A stretch of 64,000 nt of DNA from Ascaphus truei (GCA_036426205.1 WSYH01001244.1:1-64000); one strand, 5' to 3'. Shown: positions 37,050 through 49,300, counted from the first letter of the stretch. Program-made: numbers and translations. Notes: generated from the letters alone by a model not told the origin.

Positions 37050-37475
37050 CATAATTGAGATGGGCAAGCATCAAGGATCTCTCAAGTTTGTGACTAAATA
37101 TAACCAATCATCACATTCTATTCGAAAAAATCTTTAATCAAGATTGGAAGATCCTCCTATATGATGCCCTTTTGAACTCACACTACAGCACCTTTGGTTT
37201 TCAGGAAAGCGAGAAGCATTAAGAATATGTTGGCCCCTAGTAATAACAAGCATAACATTTCTATTTCTCCTGATGAACTGGGCAATTTTTGTTGTGGCAG
37301 GACTAGATGTCTTACATATAAACATTTGGTTATTGATAACCATTTTGCTCCCATACTACAGGTGAGTATTTAAAAATCGAAGGACATATCAATTGTCTGA
37401 GTATTTACATTGTATATATTCTTTTTTGCTCATGCGGTCCTATCACGGAAGACCAAGACTTATGCACACATTAAT
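37050..37475 (+). pseudogene. PLE linker and GIY-YIG zinc-motif remnant
   Basis: FVTKYNQSSHSIRKNL corresponds to the region after PLE reverse transcriptase. Downstream, GNFCCGRTRCLTYKH matches the Cys-rich motif before the GIY-YIG endonuclease, and FCSCGPITEDQD the start of that domain. Several stops and frameshifts are present, and the domain end is missing. Confidence 0.6.
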
Positions 37476-38639
37476 ACCGGTATTCTAGACTGAGCACAAC
37501 AAGGCGGGCAGAATAAATTTAATGTATTTCTTTTCAGACAAACACACAAATCTTGCACAATTACATTTAATAAAATACCTACTGGGTACAGGGAACGAAA
37601 TCAAATGTCCTTGGAATGAAACAAAGTCTCTAGGCACCCCAGCACGCATGCAAGTGGGTGTGCAAATTGATCCGTGTAACAGTTCCTGGCTAGGAACTAT
37701 ATCACCACTATATCTCCGTCAAAAGGAAAAAGTTTGTTCAGTCCTTACAGTGTTCGTTCGGGAACCCTTAGCTCTAACGAATTCCAGAAGAGGGGCACAA
37801 TCCTTGGTTACGATATAATTAATCCCTCACCCTCCGGAACCGCGGACACCGGAACTTGGTGAATCTGATGAAAATGATAGCAATAGAGAGAGACCTCGCT
37901 CTAACCCCTTGATGGTAGATGCGTGCTGCCTAGGGAGTGGGTCAATATGAGCGTGGAGATGTACCAAAGAATGCACGAAAAGATCCCTTTGTAGGCGCAC
38001 TGCAGACCTTTATGAAATAATGTGGTCAGGGGTGAAAAAATGTGTATAAACTAATTTTATTAATAAATGTGTATTAAAAACGGTATATGTTGTCTTTATT
38101 GTGTAATCATATACAGTAATAAAAATAGACAATTGACAGTCTATGTATTCTACTATGGTCACCCTGTAGATCCTAGTAGCAAGATAGTCCTGACTACAGT
38201 GAACAGGTGGTTATGCTCAGTGTAGTGTTGCGTACATAAGGCTTTTTTGTTCGGTATGGATCTCTTAATCCCACTATCAAGATATGTGATAGCTCAGATT
38301 TGTGGAAAATGATAATAATACATCCACTGTGTTCACTGCCTGGTGATCCTATGTGTTTATCAAGTATCACTGCGCATGCCTCATAGCTGTACTGTTTGAC
38401 TGCGTTACTAGATACTTTATACAGTACACGGTAGGGGGACAAGGTAAGTTAGAATTAGTTCATGTACCCCTTAGTCATGCGGCAATGTTATAACAGTGTA
38501 TGTGGTAGTGAGGTAACAGATAACCAGGTGTCAACTGGGTAATGTGTATCTGATTACTTCTGTTCGTGAGAGTGCCTTATAATACTTAAGGCGCATGTGT
38601 CACTGTTGGACAGTCTCTATAGTTCTGAGTGTCCAGGCT
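37476..38639. other. Unassigned, probably PLE-derived non-coding DNA
   Basis: No motif is recognised. It contains an AATAAATGTGTATTAA tract at about 38060. Confidence 0.3.
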
Positions 38640-39345
38640 GTAGTTTCCACATGAGAACAGAAAATGTTTACGTTCTGTTGCATAAATCTGAGTTATCAGT
38701 GAAAGAGTTTGTGGGTGGACATATATGCAGTCATCTGTTTGCCATTCTTGTCATGCCTTTCATAGTGGTAAGTATACTGTGAGGAAGGATCCTATTGCGC
38801 ATGCGTCTACTTGATTCTGTAACGCTGCGTTCCTGGTAGTGTATACAGTATGCAGAAAAGGTAAGAGCTGGTTACTATATCTATCGTAATGTGATTTGGT
38901 AGATAAGTAGTGAATGATATGATGTCAGTGTGCCGCATCAAGGCGGTATGCTAGGCTGAAAACGGAACAAGCTATTGGCTCAGATTTTTCTGCAAATATA
39001 TATGTATCAGTAAACGGCAGATGTATAATGATACTAGTATTCCAAACAGCAGATGGCTGTTTCCACATGAGAACGGAACATGTTTACGTTCTGTTGCATG
39101 AGTCTCAGTTGTCAGCGGAATAGTTTGTGAGTAGGCGTGTATACAGTCATCTGTTTGCCGTTCTCGTCATATCATTCATAGCGGTAAGTATACTGTGAAG
39201 AGATCTTGTTGCGCATGCGTCAACTTAATTCAGTGACGCTGCATTCCTAGTAGTATATACAGTATGCAGAGAAGGTAAGAGCTGGTTGCTGTACCTATCA
39301 TAATATAACTTGGTAGATAAGGAGTGATCGGTATGGTGTCAAATG
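38640..39345 (+). repeat. Tandem duplication, unit about 417 bp
   Basis: TTCCACATGAGAAC begins units at 38644 and 39062. Shared blocks include TTTACGTTCTGTTGCAT, GCGCATGCGTC and GAGCTGGTT. The second unit diverges near 39345. GCATCAAGGCGGTAT recurs at about 39750 and 40464. Confidence 0.75.
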
Positions 39346-40095
39346 TGGGGGATAAGTACCAATTCTAAACACAGATGATCCTTATTAGCAGCGGTGAGAT
39401 ACACTGGTAATCAGTGCCTTTATTTCGCCTGAACGCCGCGTGTGTTATGTTATCTGCGACTAGGCAGTAACCACGCTGAAATCAGGACAAGTTACTGCTC
39501 ACAATACAGTATAAGTCTGAGTATAAGAGTAGCTGGTGGATATATATTCTGATATTACTATTGCTAAAGTCCTATGGCTGTGGTGTGCTAAGTTGATACA
39601 TCATGGTCAGAACAGAGTGAAAGCGTACAGAAGCCATGAACTATAGCAGAGCTAGAACGTCATATTTATGTAGCTGTAATCTTTATGACTTCAAAATATA
39701 CTAATCCCCAGTGCGTGTTATTCGCCGTCATACAGTGTGTGTAATAGTGTCCGCATCAAGGCGGTATACCACGCTGAAAACGGGACAGGCTTTTTGCTCA
39801 GATGATTGTGCAAGTATTGTGATGCTGGTGTTCAAACAGCAGATGGCTAATGCCGTAGTGGGTTAATAGGTCTTATTCACTGCTGGTAGAGTATAGAGCA
39901 AACGCATAAAGCACTGCCCTATGGCAGTGCTAAAACACCTCTTTAAATGGGTGTATCAGATAAGAGAAACATGGATTAGCAACCGAAGTATAGGCATCTA
40001 ATGTGCGTATTAGTGGACATGTGCTTAGTCTACAGCACAAATGTTAATCATGCTAGATATAGCTACAGGTAGATACAAGTAGATACTGTCGGCAT

Positions 40096-40178
40096 AGACC
40101 CGACATGCTGCATGTTTCGTCGCTTCCTGCGACTTCTTCCGGGGTGGGCGTATCTGCGTCTCTAGTCGCTCCTTTATA
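40096..40178 (-). ncRNA. Hammerhead-like motif with TATA box, most complete stems
   Basis: On the minus strand TATAAA (40173-40178) lies about 30 nt upstream. The motif then reads ACCC (stem I), CGGAAGA (first box with U replaced by G), A, GTCGC-AGGAA-GCGAC (stem II), GAAA, then ACATG-CAG-CATGT (stem III), C, and GGGT closing stem I. All three stems can form. The one mismatch in the first box and an extra A before stem II are departures from the canonical core. Confidence 0.55.
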
Positions 40179-40294
40179 CACGGTGGTTGTCATGGTAGCC
40201 ATGAGACGCCTGTGTTGCCGAGAAGTAGTGGTGGTGTAGAGGTACTACACCTAAATCAAGTGGTTTAAAAAGCTGACCAATGTTTTAACTGTGG

Positions 40295-40300
40295 NNNNNN
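40295..40300. other. Assembly gap (6 N)
   Basis: Six N bases, the only gap in the window. Confidence 1.
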
Positions 40301-40851
40301 TGATACATCATGGATCAGAACAGAGTGAAAGCGTACAGAAGCCATGAACTCTAGCAGACTAGAACGTCATATTTATGTAGCTGTAATCTTTTATGACTTC
40401 AAATATACTATCCCCAGTGCGTGTTATTTCGCCGTCATACAGTGTGTGTGTAATAGTGTTCCCGCATCAAGGCGGTATACCACGCTGAAAACGGGACAGG
40501 CTTTTTGCCTAAGATGAATGTTGCAAGTATTGTGATGCTGGTGTTCAAACAGCAGATGGCTAATGCCGTAGGGGTTTATAGGTCTTATTCACTGCTGTAG
40601 AGTATAGAGCAAACGCATAAAGCACTGCCCTATGGCAGTGCTAAAACACCTCTTTAAATGGGTGTATCAGATAAGAGAAACATGATTAGCAACCGAAGTA
40701 ATAGGCATCTAATGTGCGTATTAGTGGACATGTGCTTAGTCTACAGCACCAATGTTATAATGCTAGATATAGCTACAGGTAGATACAGTAGATACTGTCG
40801 GCATGACCCGACATCTGCATTGTTGTCGCTTCCTGCGACTTCTTCCGGGGT

Positions 40852-41190
40852 GAAGTCGCAGGAAGCGACGAAACATGCAGCATGTCGGGTCTTTGCCGAT
40901 GCCGACAGTATCTACTTGTATCTACCTGTAGCTATATGTAGCATGATTAACTCTTATACTCAGACTTATACTGTATTGTGAGCAATAACTTGTCCTGATT
41001 TCAGCGTGGTTACTGCCTAGTCACGTTAACATAACACACGCGGCGTTCAGGCGAAATAAAGGCACTGATTACCAGTGTATCTCACCGCTGCTAATAAGGA
41101 TCATCTGTGTTTAGAATTGGTACTTATCCCCCACATTTGACACCATACCGTTCACTCCTTATCTACCAAGTTATATTATGATAGGTACCA
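40852..41190 (-). repeat. Inverted arm matching 39290-40140
   Basis: It is the reverse complement of 40035-40140 followed by that of 39290-39530, with about 500 bp missing between. It carries a second, plus-strand copy of the hammerhead-like motif (about 40852-40891). The turning point is the palindrome GACTTC-TTCCGGGGT-GAAGTC at about 40837-40857. Confidence 0.75.
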
Positions 41191-43485
41191 AGTCCACATC
41201 CAATCATGAGTGCCAAATAGCTGCATACTAGCTATATCTGTATTTCCTCCTATCTGTGAGTTTGCCATTTGCCACTTGCTCCTATCTACTGCGCATGACC
41301 AAATCTACATCTAGTCTCTGTGGAGACGCTCGCACAAGAGCTTTGTCATCATTGCGTGACCAAGCGCCCGAGTCACGTGAATGGAAGTGTCGGTAGCGTC
41401 AGGTGGAGCGAGGAACACGGAGAGTACTCTGAACTCCACAGTGGTTATATACTCGCTCCCCTTATCCCTATTGTTATACTAAGGACACTCCTGATTGTGG
41501 CTAGACCTAAGAGAGGTCTGTGGACTTGGGATTATCAGACGACTTCACTGCTGCTGTATAGAAAGTGACCTGCTGTGAGTCTGATCTGCGAACCTCAGTT
41601 CCAGCGTGCGGTAACCCACACCATGCTTCGTTGATTGCTTGTAATTGTTTGCTTGATGTACGCAGAACTTTAATCTTTTAATATAAATTTTTATAGTACT
41701 TACTTCACTATTAGCGTTGTGTTTTTTGTTTCATTTTTCTAGTTCCAGGGGTGCTGAGCCACCCCCCACGACGGCTGCAGACGCTATTTAGTACACCTGT
41801 ATTTAAGGTTATATTACATATATTTGCACTATTGTTCACTTGCACTTATATGGGGCTTTTTAGTTTATTAACTATTGCCTCCACTTTACGTGTTATCCAG
41901 TTTTAGTTGCGCACTGTTCCTTTTTTTTGTTAAGGGTCCTATACCTAACATGCACAACCAATCCCACACGTGGGAACATTTCTCCCACCTATCCCAGACT
42001 TGCCAGCACCTTGCAAAGAGGGCAGAAGTTTCTTACCGGTTTGCTCTGAGCATGTGCCAACGTGACACCTGAGCTACTTAGCATACCGGGTCCAACCGTC
42101 TACCTGGTGACAGCAAGTCTGGGATCTGGCCTCAAGGTGTGAACAGCCCATATGTTGGACCGGTTCCTGGTACTTAACAATTTCCTGGCCATCTTAACAC
42201 CCAGGGTCTCTGAGGCTTTTCAACTCCGGACTTCCCTAGACACTGAGGCACTGACTGCCCAGGGTGCCTTTGAAGTACGGAGATGAGAAATCCCTCAGCT
42301 CATCCACCCTTAACATATTTACATGTTAAAGAATTTATTACCAGGCTGACAGGAAAAGTTTCCTGTCTTTACATTTAAAACCAGCACTGAAACACACAAT
42401 TATTTATATGTGGTTTCTACCTGTATAAATAATATAAAGCAAATATGTATGTGTGTCGTATTTCTTCAACTAACGGGGATCCAAAAATTAGATTGCTAGC
42501 TCTTTCCTATCGCAAGTTAGCCACTTAATTGGATGGGTCCTGTGATGTGGTCTGCGGTTTGACCTAGTTCCCACGCCGGCACACTTTCCCTATTCAAGTT
42601 AAGTGGCTAACAAGCCGACTGGATACATTGTTGCGAGTAGGCACTCCAACTCCGACCGCAAACCACTTATTCAATTAAGTTTGTGGTTTGGACGTCTGCG
42701 GCCTAGCAAGCAATACTCAGCATCAAAGTAGCCGCTTACCCACCGGCACGCTTCTTCAATCAGGATTTGGCTTAGCGCTAGCAGCTCGCCCTTTTGTCGC
42801 AAATACAATTGGCACATTTTACACATTCACATAGCTGCAGCTAGGTTTTAAGCTGCAAAATGGGGACAATAAAGATGGTGGAAGGGAAAACAGGTCATTA
42901 CGGTGTACACACAATTAACCCTTCAGTCCCAACGCAATTTAGGGTTAACCAGACGGGTATAATGCCTTTATTAGTGGCCTGGTTAACCCCATAGCACCAC
43001 AATATGTGGGTCTCAGCACCATATTTGTGGAACACTGGCGCAATATTCTCAAAGGGCAACTGGAATCATAGTGTCCCTAAACATCTCCTGCAATATCACA
43101 ACAAAGATCCTGCTAGTCTTATGGTTATGGGTATAGAACATGTCCCCTCCTTTCTCCTTGGGGGTCATTTCAGAACCATCTCGAGGAGAGAGCTTTTTGG
43201 ATATTCAAACTTGATACCATGCCCCCCCCCCAAGAGGTTAAATTAGTACCTTGATACCGGCACGTTGGTTTAACTACGTGTTGGTTTAACTATATATTAC
43301 TCTGATTGGGGTATCTCTTTTTTAATTTATTTTTGGTTGCATTGGTGTCTATCTTTTTATAGACAATTTTTTTTTTCAGTTTTCTTCATTCAGTTCACTT
43401 TGTATTATTAAAATCCTCCACATCAATTTATCTTTACATATACGCTATAATGTTTACATTTATTTTTATTATATTATCAGCTTAT
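41191..43485. other. Unassigned sequence (about 2.3 kb)
   Basis: Moderately GC-balanced repeat-like DNA. No motif or long frame is convincing. A C run is at about 43220-43230. Confidence 0.3.
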
Positions 43486-43974
43486 GGGGCCTATGCAGAG
43501 AGCAGCGAATTTTAAAATTGGCGAGTTTAATAAAAAGTAGCTTTTTTGGAGAGTTTTATTCTCCATATGCAGAAATGTGCGAATTCTGCTATGTTTAACA
43601 TGAATGCGTGTGGCGAGTTTAAATTGGCGAGATGCGCGCTGCAGAAATGTGTTAAAAAAAATTTGCGCCTTTTTTTTCCCTTTGCTATGGCCGCGAGCGG
43701 CAGCTTCTTGCCAACTTTTCCTGGCGAGGCAAAAAGGAGATAATCGCGCCATTTTATTGGCGCGAACAGCCGCTAGATGCCGTTCGCGCCTCTCTGCATA
43801 AGGATATTTTTAAAACTGGCGAGATGGAGGTTCTCGCCAGCCGCGAGGCGAGTTTTAGAAATAGAAAAAAAATATTGCCGCGTTTTTCGTAACTCGCCAT
43901 TTTCTGCTGTTTTCTGCGCGATTTTCTCCAAAAAATGGCGAGTTTTGAAATAGCGCTGCTCTCTGCAAAGGCCC
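43486..43974. mobile_element. MITE copy 2 (489 bp), inverted relative to copy 1
   Basis: It starts GGGGCCTATGCAGAGAGCAG and ends in CTGCTCTCTGCAAAGGCCCC. The interior is the reverse complement of 26113-26602 with scattered differences. TAT flanks both ends, which could be a 3-bp target duplication. Confidence 0.85.
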
Positions 43975-44159
43975 CTATATGTCTTATTTTTATCATTATC
44001 AGAAATTTTTATTCAATATACCATCGCTCTTTTTCCTATATGTGCATATATGATTCTATTTTTGTGCAATATGTTTTAACTTTATATGCATTTTAACCAT
44101 TCTATGGTCATGAAAGGTGTGCATGTCTTTTTCTAATACATTCATTTGATGGGTTAATG

Positions 44160-44640
44160 ACAAGGGGATTTTCAATTGAGTGTTTAGTCAGTCCTTCCCA
44201 CTTTTGCACTCCATCCGCACCTTCATTGGTTGATATTTTGTGGGTTGGGACTCTTTTGCCTATTTAAGTTAATACTTTTCTCCACTCTACCATCCACCCT
44301 CTGGGGAAGTTACTGTCAGGTGACAAAACGCATAGGGCAGAGTTTTTATGTGGTGACGTCATTGGCAGTGGACAAAGTTGAGTGGAGCTTACTTTCACTG
44401 TGAGTGTATATCAGGAGGTTATTTTAACCCCAGCAAGCACTACTCCTCTGATCCCGCGCAAACGCCTTTTCCTGGATCCTTAGACTTTATCTTCGGTGGT
44501 ATCCAGGTCCTGGTTGGTGACTATATAGTTTCTCTCCTATAAATTGAATTTCAATGATTCTGTAAGCGGCATATAGCACAGCTCTTAGATATTATATTAA
44601 ATCATTTTTCTCTTCTCTTTTCTAGATCCTTTACAGATGT
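44160..44640 (+). repeat. PLE-type terminal repeat with promoter and hammerhead-like motif
   Basis: TATTTAAG (44261-44268) lies 40 nt before CTGGGGAAGTTACTGTCAGG (from 44301), then TGACAAAACGCATAGG. Stem II GTTAC/GTGAC holds, but the first and second boxes are both degenerate. Confidence 0.5.
44301..44335 (+). ncRNA. Hammerhead-like motif (degenerate)
   Basis: CTGGGGA replaces CTGANGA, and AAAAC replaces GAAAC. The five-base stem and the following CGCATAGG match the other copies. Confidence 0.35.
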
Positions 44641-45404
44641 GGTGCATCCGAAAAAGCTGCCAGAAGTCTCCACCAACATTTATCCAATTTATTGGTGGAC
44701 ATATATCATCAAATAGTTTACATTAACATCTTAATACACTCACCATATTTCTAATACGGCCCCCAAAAAAATGTGCATACAAATTTTGGGTATATTACAC
44801 ACAAATTATTTTCTTGTGCATTGCTTTTCCTCATATGATATTGGGCACTTTGTTATATTAATTGTTAATGTTACGGGATAACACTATTACACATTAGTAT
44901 TTTCACCAATTTACTCAAGTGACTGTGGCGCCTTTTATCTGTTTTTGTGTATACATGCACAGCTGCAGCGGCCATTATTTTAAAACTTCACCCGGTGTAC
45001 CGCTCGGAATACCCGTCATGGCGTGTGATGTTTTCCAACCGTACCGCCATTGACTCGGGTTTCTATCAGGTGCAGAAAATTGCATTTTAGTGTTGTCTGC
45101 AATACTGTCTAGAAACTCAAGTGGGCAATCGCGAGTTGTTGTCTTTAAAATCTAATAGCAATTCAACCTACACAGTACAGCCATACAGTTCTGCAAGTCT
45201 GTGTGTGTACAGTAATTGTAATTTGAAGATTTATATTTGAAGCAGAGATTAACGTTACAAGTTCATACAGTATAGTTTGAGGCTCCTTAGCCATACACAG
45301 ATTAAAAATATGAGGACACATACTGTACTGTATGCAGGATAATAAAGGGAAAAGAAGTAATACAAAAATACAACGTTGCGTCTTCTTCCGAATGTTTTGC
45401 CGCT
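44641..45404. other. Unassigned sequence
   Basis: AT-rich DNA with nothing recognised. Confidence 0.3.
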
Positions 45405-45569
45405 CATGCGTGTACAATATGTCTAATTAGAACATTGTTGAAACGCATATGCATGCCATCACATTTCTATATGTATTATTTACTATGAGACACAATGCTT
45501 ATCGCTCTCCTAATTATTCTAATTAAAATATTCTTATCTCATGGTGCATAGGGTAGAGTTAGCACGACA

Positions 45570-46215
45570 CAAAAATCCAAGTGGGGTAGAGACCCTCAAT
45601 TGGACAAGAAACCCAAAATTGCACTCTATGAGAACAAAACACTTAATGGGACTAAACAATATATCCCAGGCTGATAGCCAAAAGTGCTACACGACGCAAA
45701 ACAAAAAAGAATTTATTAAATACATGAGGGAGGAATATCAGGGAGTGTGGGGTATAAATAAGGGTGTGTTTAAAAATACAGTAAATGGTGGCCAGAATAG
45801 AGTGTGTTCTCTCTCACTCATCAGGTATAATTCACATATAGGGAAAGCCAATGCTAAAACTTGTAAGGTATGTCCCTTCAGAGAGTACCTGGTGGTGGGC
45901 AATGAGGTATAGTCAGCCAAAGTCCTGACAAGGTATACGATAGAAAATTATACCAACAGCAGGAGATACTAAACATAAAGTAACGTTTGAGGTGTAAAAA
46001 AATGTATCCCTGGTTCATCCGAATCACTTGAAAAATTGTAACATATGCAGACTAATGTAACATGCGTCGGATGAGTAAGTGTATCATAACACTAAAGTAG
46101 AACAGAGGATTGGTGTTTCAGCATATAAATACATGCATACCCATCATCCCCTAAATAAAGTAGTACCCCATTCATCAAGCTGCATATATAGTAATCCAAA
46201 CTGTGTATATATAGG
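45570..46215 (+). repeat. Left arm of a 2.5 kb inverted structure
   Basis: It pairs with 47392-48004 in reverse complement, about 95% alike by eye. It contains a 123-residue open frame (from 45541) whose counterpart is open in the other arm (from 47982, minus strand). The frame has no recognised domain and its conservation follows from the arm duplication. Confidence 0.85.
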
Positions 46216-47143
46216 TCAAATAATTTAATTTGGTATGGTTGGAAATATCAGTGACAGCATGATAGTGATATAAGTACTATTGACACATTACCTCCATACT
46301 TAGGTGATACAGCATTTATTTATACACTTCATTTTTATGAACTTCCATCTGTGTATATTATTAGGCATAGACATCAGTAGTCTTATTTACTCCTGCCTGT
46401 TTTCATCCGAATATGAACTGCCCTGTACAGTATATGGGATCCAGGGATATATTTTATAATGCAGTCATACACTCTAGCGGTACCATTTTGACTCTTAGAG
46501 GTGGCTCCATGTAAGGATGCACATTCCTACATTACATACTAACGGTTACACTGTTTGGTAGCCGGACCCTATGAATTACATAGGATCCAAGTATCCATCT
46601 ATCATCAGGAGCATTAATCACCTATGAGGGGTGGCTCACATCAGTAAATTACACAATTACCCCCGTTGTCTCACTATTTCCCCTGTTCGATACCCTGTTA
46701 CTCCATATATTTTTCATCTTTTAGTATGGTGCTATTTTGTGTTTTTACACTTCTGACCTTGTCACACATACATACACTATGGCATGAGATTACCACACCT
46801 AGGCTTTTTAGCCTTTATCTTAGCATGGCTTGAAACACTAGTGGTGGTATGTAAGTGATATAAGTATCATTGAAACTACATCTCTATTTTAGGTCAGCAT
46901 TTATTCTGGTATACCAGATGTACTAACGATAGTGTTGTCTTGAGGTGTGCTAAATAAGTTTTCCCCACATATTCATTCTGCTTTTGAATTGACAGCTACC
47001 TGCAATTCCTCAACAGTGCAGCAAAACACTAAACTGAACTGTTACCTCCTAGTGAGGAACGTATTGAATAGAGACTCCCTCAATAGGGAGCTCACAAGGA
47101 GTTAATTATCAGGGACCTGCCTGCTTCTAATTAAGCAAATGGG

Positions 47144-47225
47144 TATATAAGGATCAGGTGAAGAGGTTTTCCTATCACTCCTGCCCTGACGAAGCGTATC
47201 TTCCTACGCGAAACGGCCCGTCAGG
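47144..47225 (+). ncRNA. PLE-type promoter and hammerhead-like motif
   Basis: TATATAA (47144-47150) lies about 36 nt before CTGACGA (47186-47192). The perfect five-base stem GCGTA-TCTTCC-TACGC follows, then GAAA, a short stem ACG-GCC-CGT and C (cleavage-type GUC). CCTGACG and CGTCAGG can also pair directly, giving a competing hairpin. Confidence 0.55.
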
Positions 47226-47391
47226 TTTTTAATGACGTCACTCTTCTGACATCGGTAGTGGTGACCAGCAATGCCAGGAACTCCGGTGTATCGTGTAAAC
47301 CAGCACCAACTCGGCTGATCGGGTAGTATTTGATACTTATCTCTACTTACCCGTTTTTCTTGCCTTATGCCATCGTCCGATTTGACCTATA

Positions 47392-48004
47392 TATACACAG
47401 TTTTAATTACTATATATGCAGCTTGATGAATGGGGGACTACTTTATTCAGGGGATGATGGGTATACATGTATTTATATGCTAAAACACCAATCCTCTGTT
47501 CTACTTTAGTGTTATGATACACTTACCCATTCGACGCATGTTACATTAGTCTGCATATGTTACAATTTTTCAAGTGATTCGGATGAACTAGGGATACATT
47601 TCTTTACACCTCAAACGTTACTTTGTGTTTAGTATCACCTGCTGTTGGTATAATTTTCTATCGTATACCTTGTCAGGACTTTGGCTGACTATACCTCATT
47701 GCCCACCACCAGGTACTCTCTGAAGGGACATACCTTATATGTTTTAGCATTGGCTTTCCCTATATGGGAATTATACCTGATGAGTGAGAGAGAACACTCT
47801 CTATTCTGGCCACCATTTACTGTATTTTTAAACACACCCTTATTTATACCCCACACTCCCTGATATTGCTCCCTCATGTATTTAATAAATTCTTTTTTGT
47901 TTTGCGTCGTGTAGCACTTTTGGCTATCAGCCTGGGATATATTGTTTAGTCCCATTAAGTGTTTTATTCTCATAGAGTGCAATTTTGGGTTTCATGTCCA
48001 ATTG
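47392..48004 (-). repeat. Right arm of the inverted structure
   Basis: Reverse complement of 45570-46215. The two arms enclose about 1.2 kb containing a PLE-type promoter and a hammerhead-like motif. A 15-bp direct repeat flanks the whole (45471-45485 and 48037-48051). Confidence 0.85.
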
Positions 48005-48104
48005 AGGGTCTCTACCCCACTTGGATTTTTGTGTCCATGTATTATTTACTAATCAATACTTTTGTTAGGCTTTCTCTTTTCATACTGTTTTTATTTAATC
48101 GCTT

Positions 48105-48240
48105 GCATGTATGTCTCATTGGAATCTTGTTGAAACGCATATGCGTGTCATCACGATTAGGCTCATTCGTGTATGTCTCATTGGAACCTTGTTGAAACGC
48201 ATATGCGTGTCATCACATTTAGGCGCATGTGTGTATTTAA
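48105..48240 (+). repeat. Two tandem units of about 62 bp
   Basis: GTTGAAACGCATATGCGTGT occurs at about 48129 and 48191. A single diverged copy lies at about 45405-45470. Confidence 0.7.
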
Positions 48241-48839
48241 TTTTTTTTTTTAAAGCAAAGCAATTAATCTGTGATAAGCCCTTCTTGGAGAATCCCCCAC
48301 ACATTCAAAGTGAATTTCAAGTTTAAAAAAGAAAAGAAAAAGAGACATCCCTTTTTGAAGGACCGATTTAAATAAACCATAATCTGAATCATGTTTTTGA
48401 TGTTAACCATTTTTTTCCATTCTTTCTTTTTCTTTGGGGGTGGGGGTGTTTCAAGGATTCTCGTGAATTTAAAGAAGACATTTTTTTATTTTATCTGGAT
48501 AATCGTGAAGAATGAAAAATACAAATAATCATGAATAATACAAATTTACAAATCTTTATCTTCTTCGTAATGGCTGCATTGCATTCTATAGTTCTTAGTT
48601 CTTCTGTCAGTTTTAATTTAAGGGCCGGTGGTAACTGTAGCTCCTTCCCCCTCCCCACCTCACACACAAAGCCTTACAAACAAACCAACGTGAATAGAAC
48701 TGCTTATCCACACCTTCCCCCCCCCCCTCAGAAAGAGCCATTCATGAAAATATATTGAGACTTTGTTGAGCCGTGTTGTCCCCCACCCTGTTCCCACACG
48801 AATGTGCACCTGCGATAACAGACATTCTTTTTTTTTAAT
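48241..48839. other. Unassigned AT-rich sequence
   Basis: T-rich and A-rich runs, no element recognised. Confidence 0.3.
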
Positions 48840-49030
48840 GAGCCCATATAAGCTAATGCTCGCTGTTAACAAAGCTTTAAAGCACAGTATGGGAATCAGA
48901 TGCAAAGCCATACTGATGATACCCCATTAAGGTTGAAACATGTCTGTGAATGGTTTCTCTGGCTTTGCATCTGATTCCCGTGCTGTGCTTTAAAGCTGTG
49001 TTAACAGAGAGCATTAGCATATATGGGCTC
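48840..49030 (+). ncRNA. Long hairpin with a hammerhead-like core at its tip
   Basis: Arms of 71 bp (48840-48910 and 48960-49030) are near-perfect reverse complements. The 49-bp loop contains CTGATGA (48913-48919), a stem ACC...GGT, GAAA (48935-48938) and ACATGTC with a GUC cleavage-type site. CATA before the core can pair with TGTG after it to form stem I, continued by the long arms. Both catalytic boxes are canonical. Confidence 0.65.
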
Positions 49031-49139
49031 CATGTAACAATGGTTTTTCAGACAAAACGTGACACATTGGTTTCCCCCACCCTCTGGGAGATTTCACTAT
49101 TACATTGTGTTTTGTGGTGCTCATCTGCTGGCCCACAGA

Positions 49140-49300
49140 ATACTGAGTGCCCGCCGATGGTAGTGTGGATGAACAGGACAGGCTTTCGGTTGATGGATGG
49201 TTCTTTCTCACTGGTGTAGCGCCTCAATCTCCAGCAGGCTCAAGTAGTACTGGAGGCAAATCCCTGCAGGAGAACGCACTCTGATAATCCCCCTAAATAA
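49140..49300. repeat. Fragment of an LTR-like repeat also seen at 54560
   Basis: ACAGGACAGGCTTTC and TAGCGCCTCAATCT resemble blocks at about 54652 and 54699. Confidence 0.45.

Larger units (their letters stand above)
39594..40850 (+). repeat. Direct duplication of about 550 bp across an assembly gap
   Basis: 39594-40150 and 40301-40850 are the same sequence. The second copy has many one-base insertions and deletions. The six Ns at 40295-40300 lie at the junction. This looks like an assembly overlap with unpolished sequence. Confidence 0.8.

Noticed and set aside
48129..48212. GTTGAAACGCATATGCGTGT repeats as hammerhead motifs
   Set aside because: GAAACGC is present with a palindromic stem, but there is no CUGANGA box upstream and the base at the cleavage position would be G.
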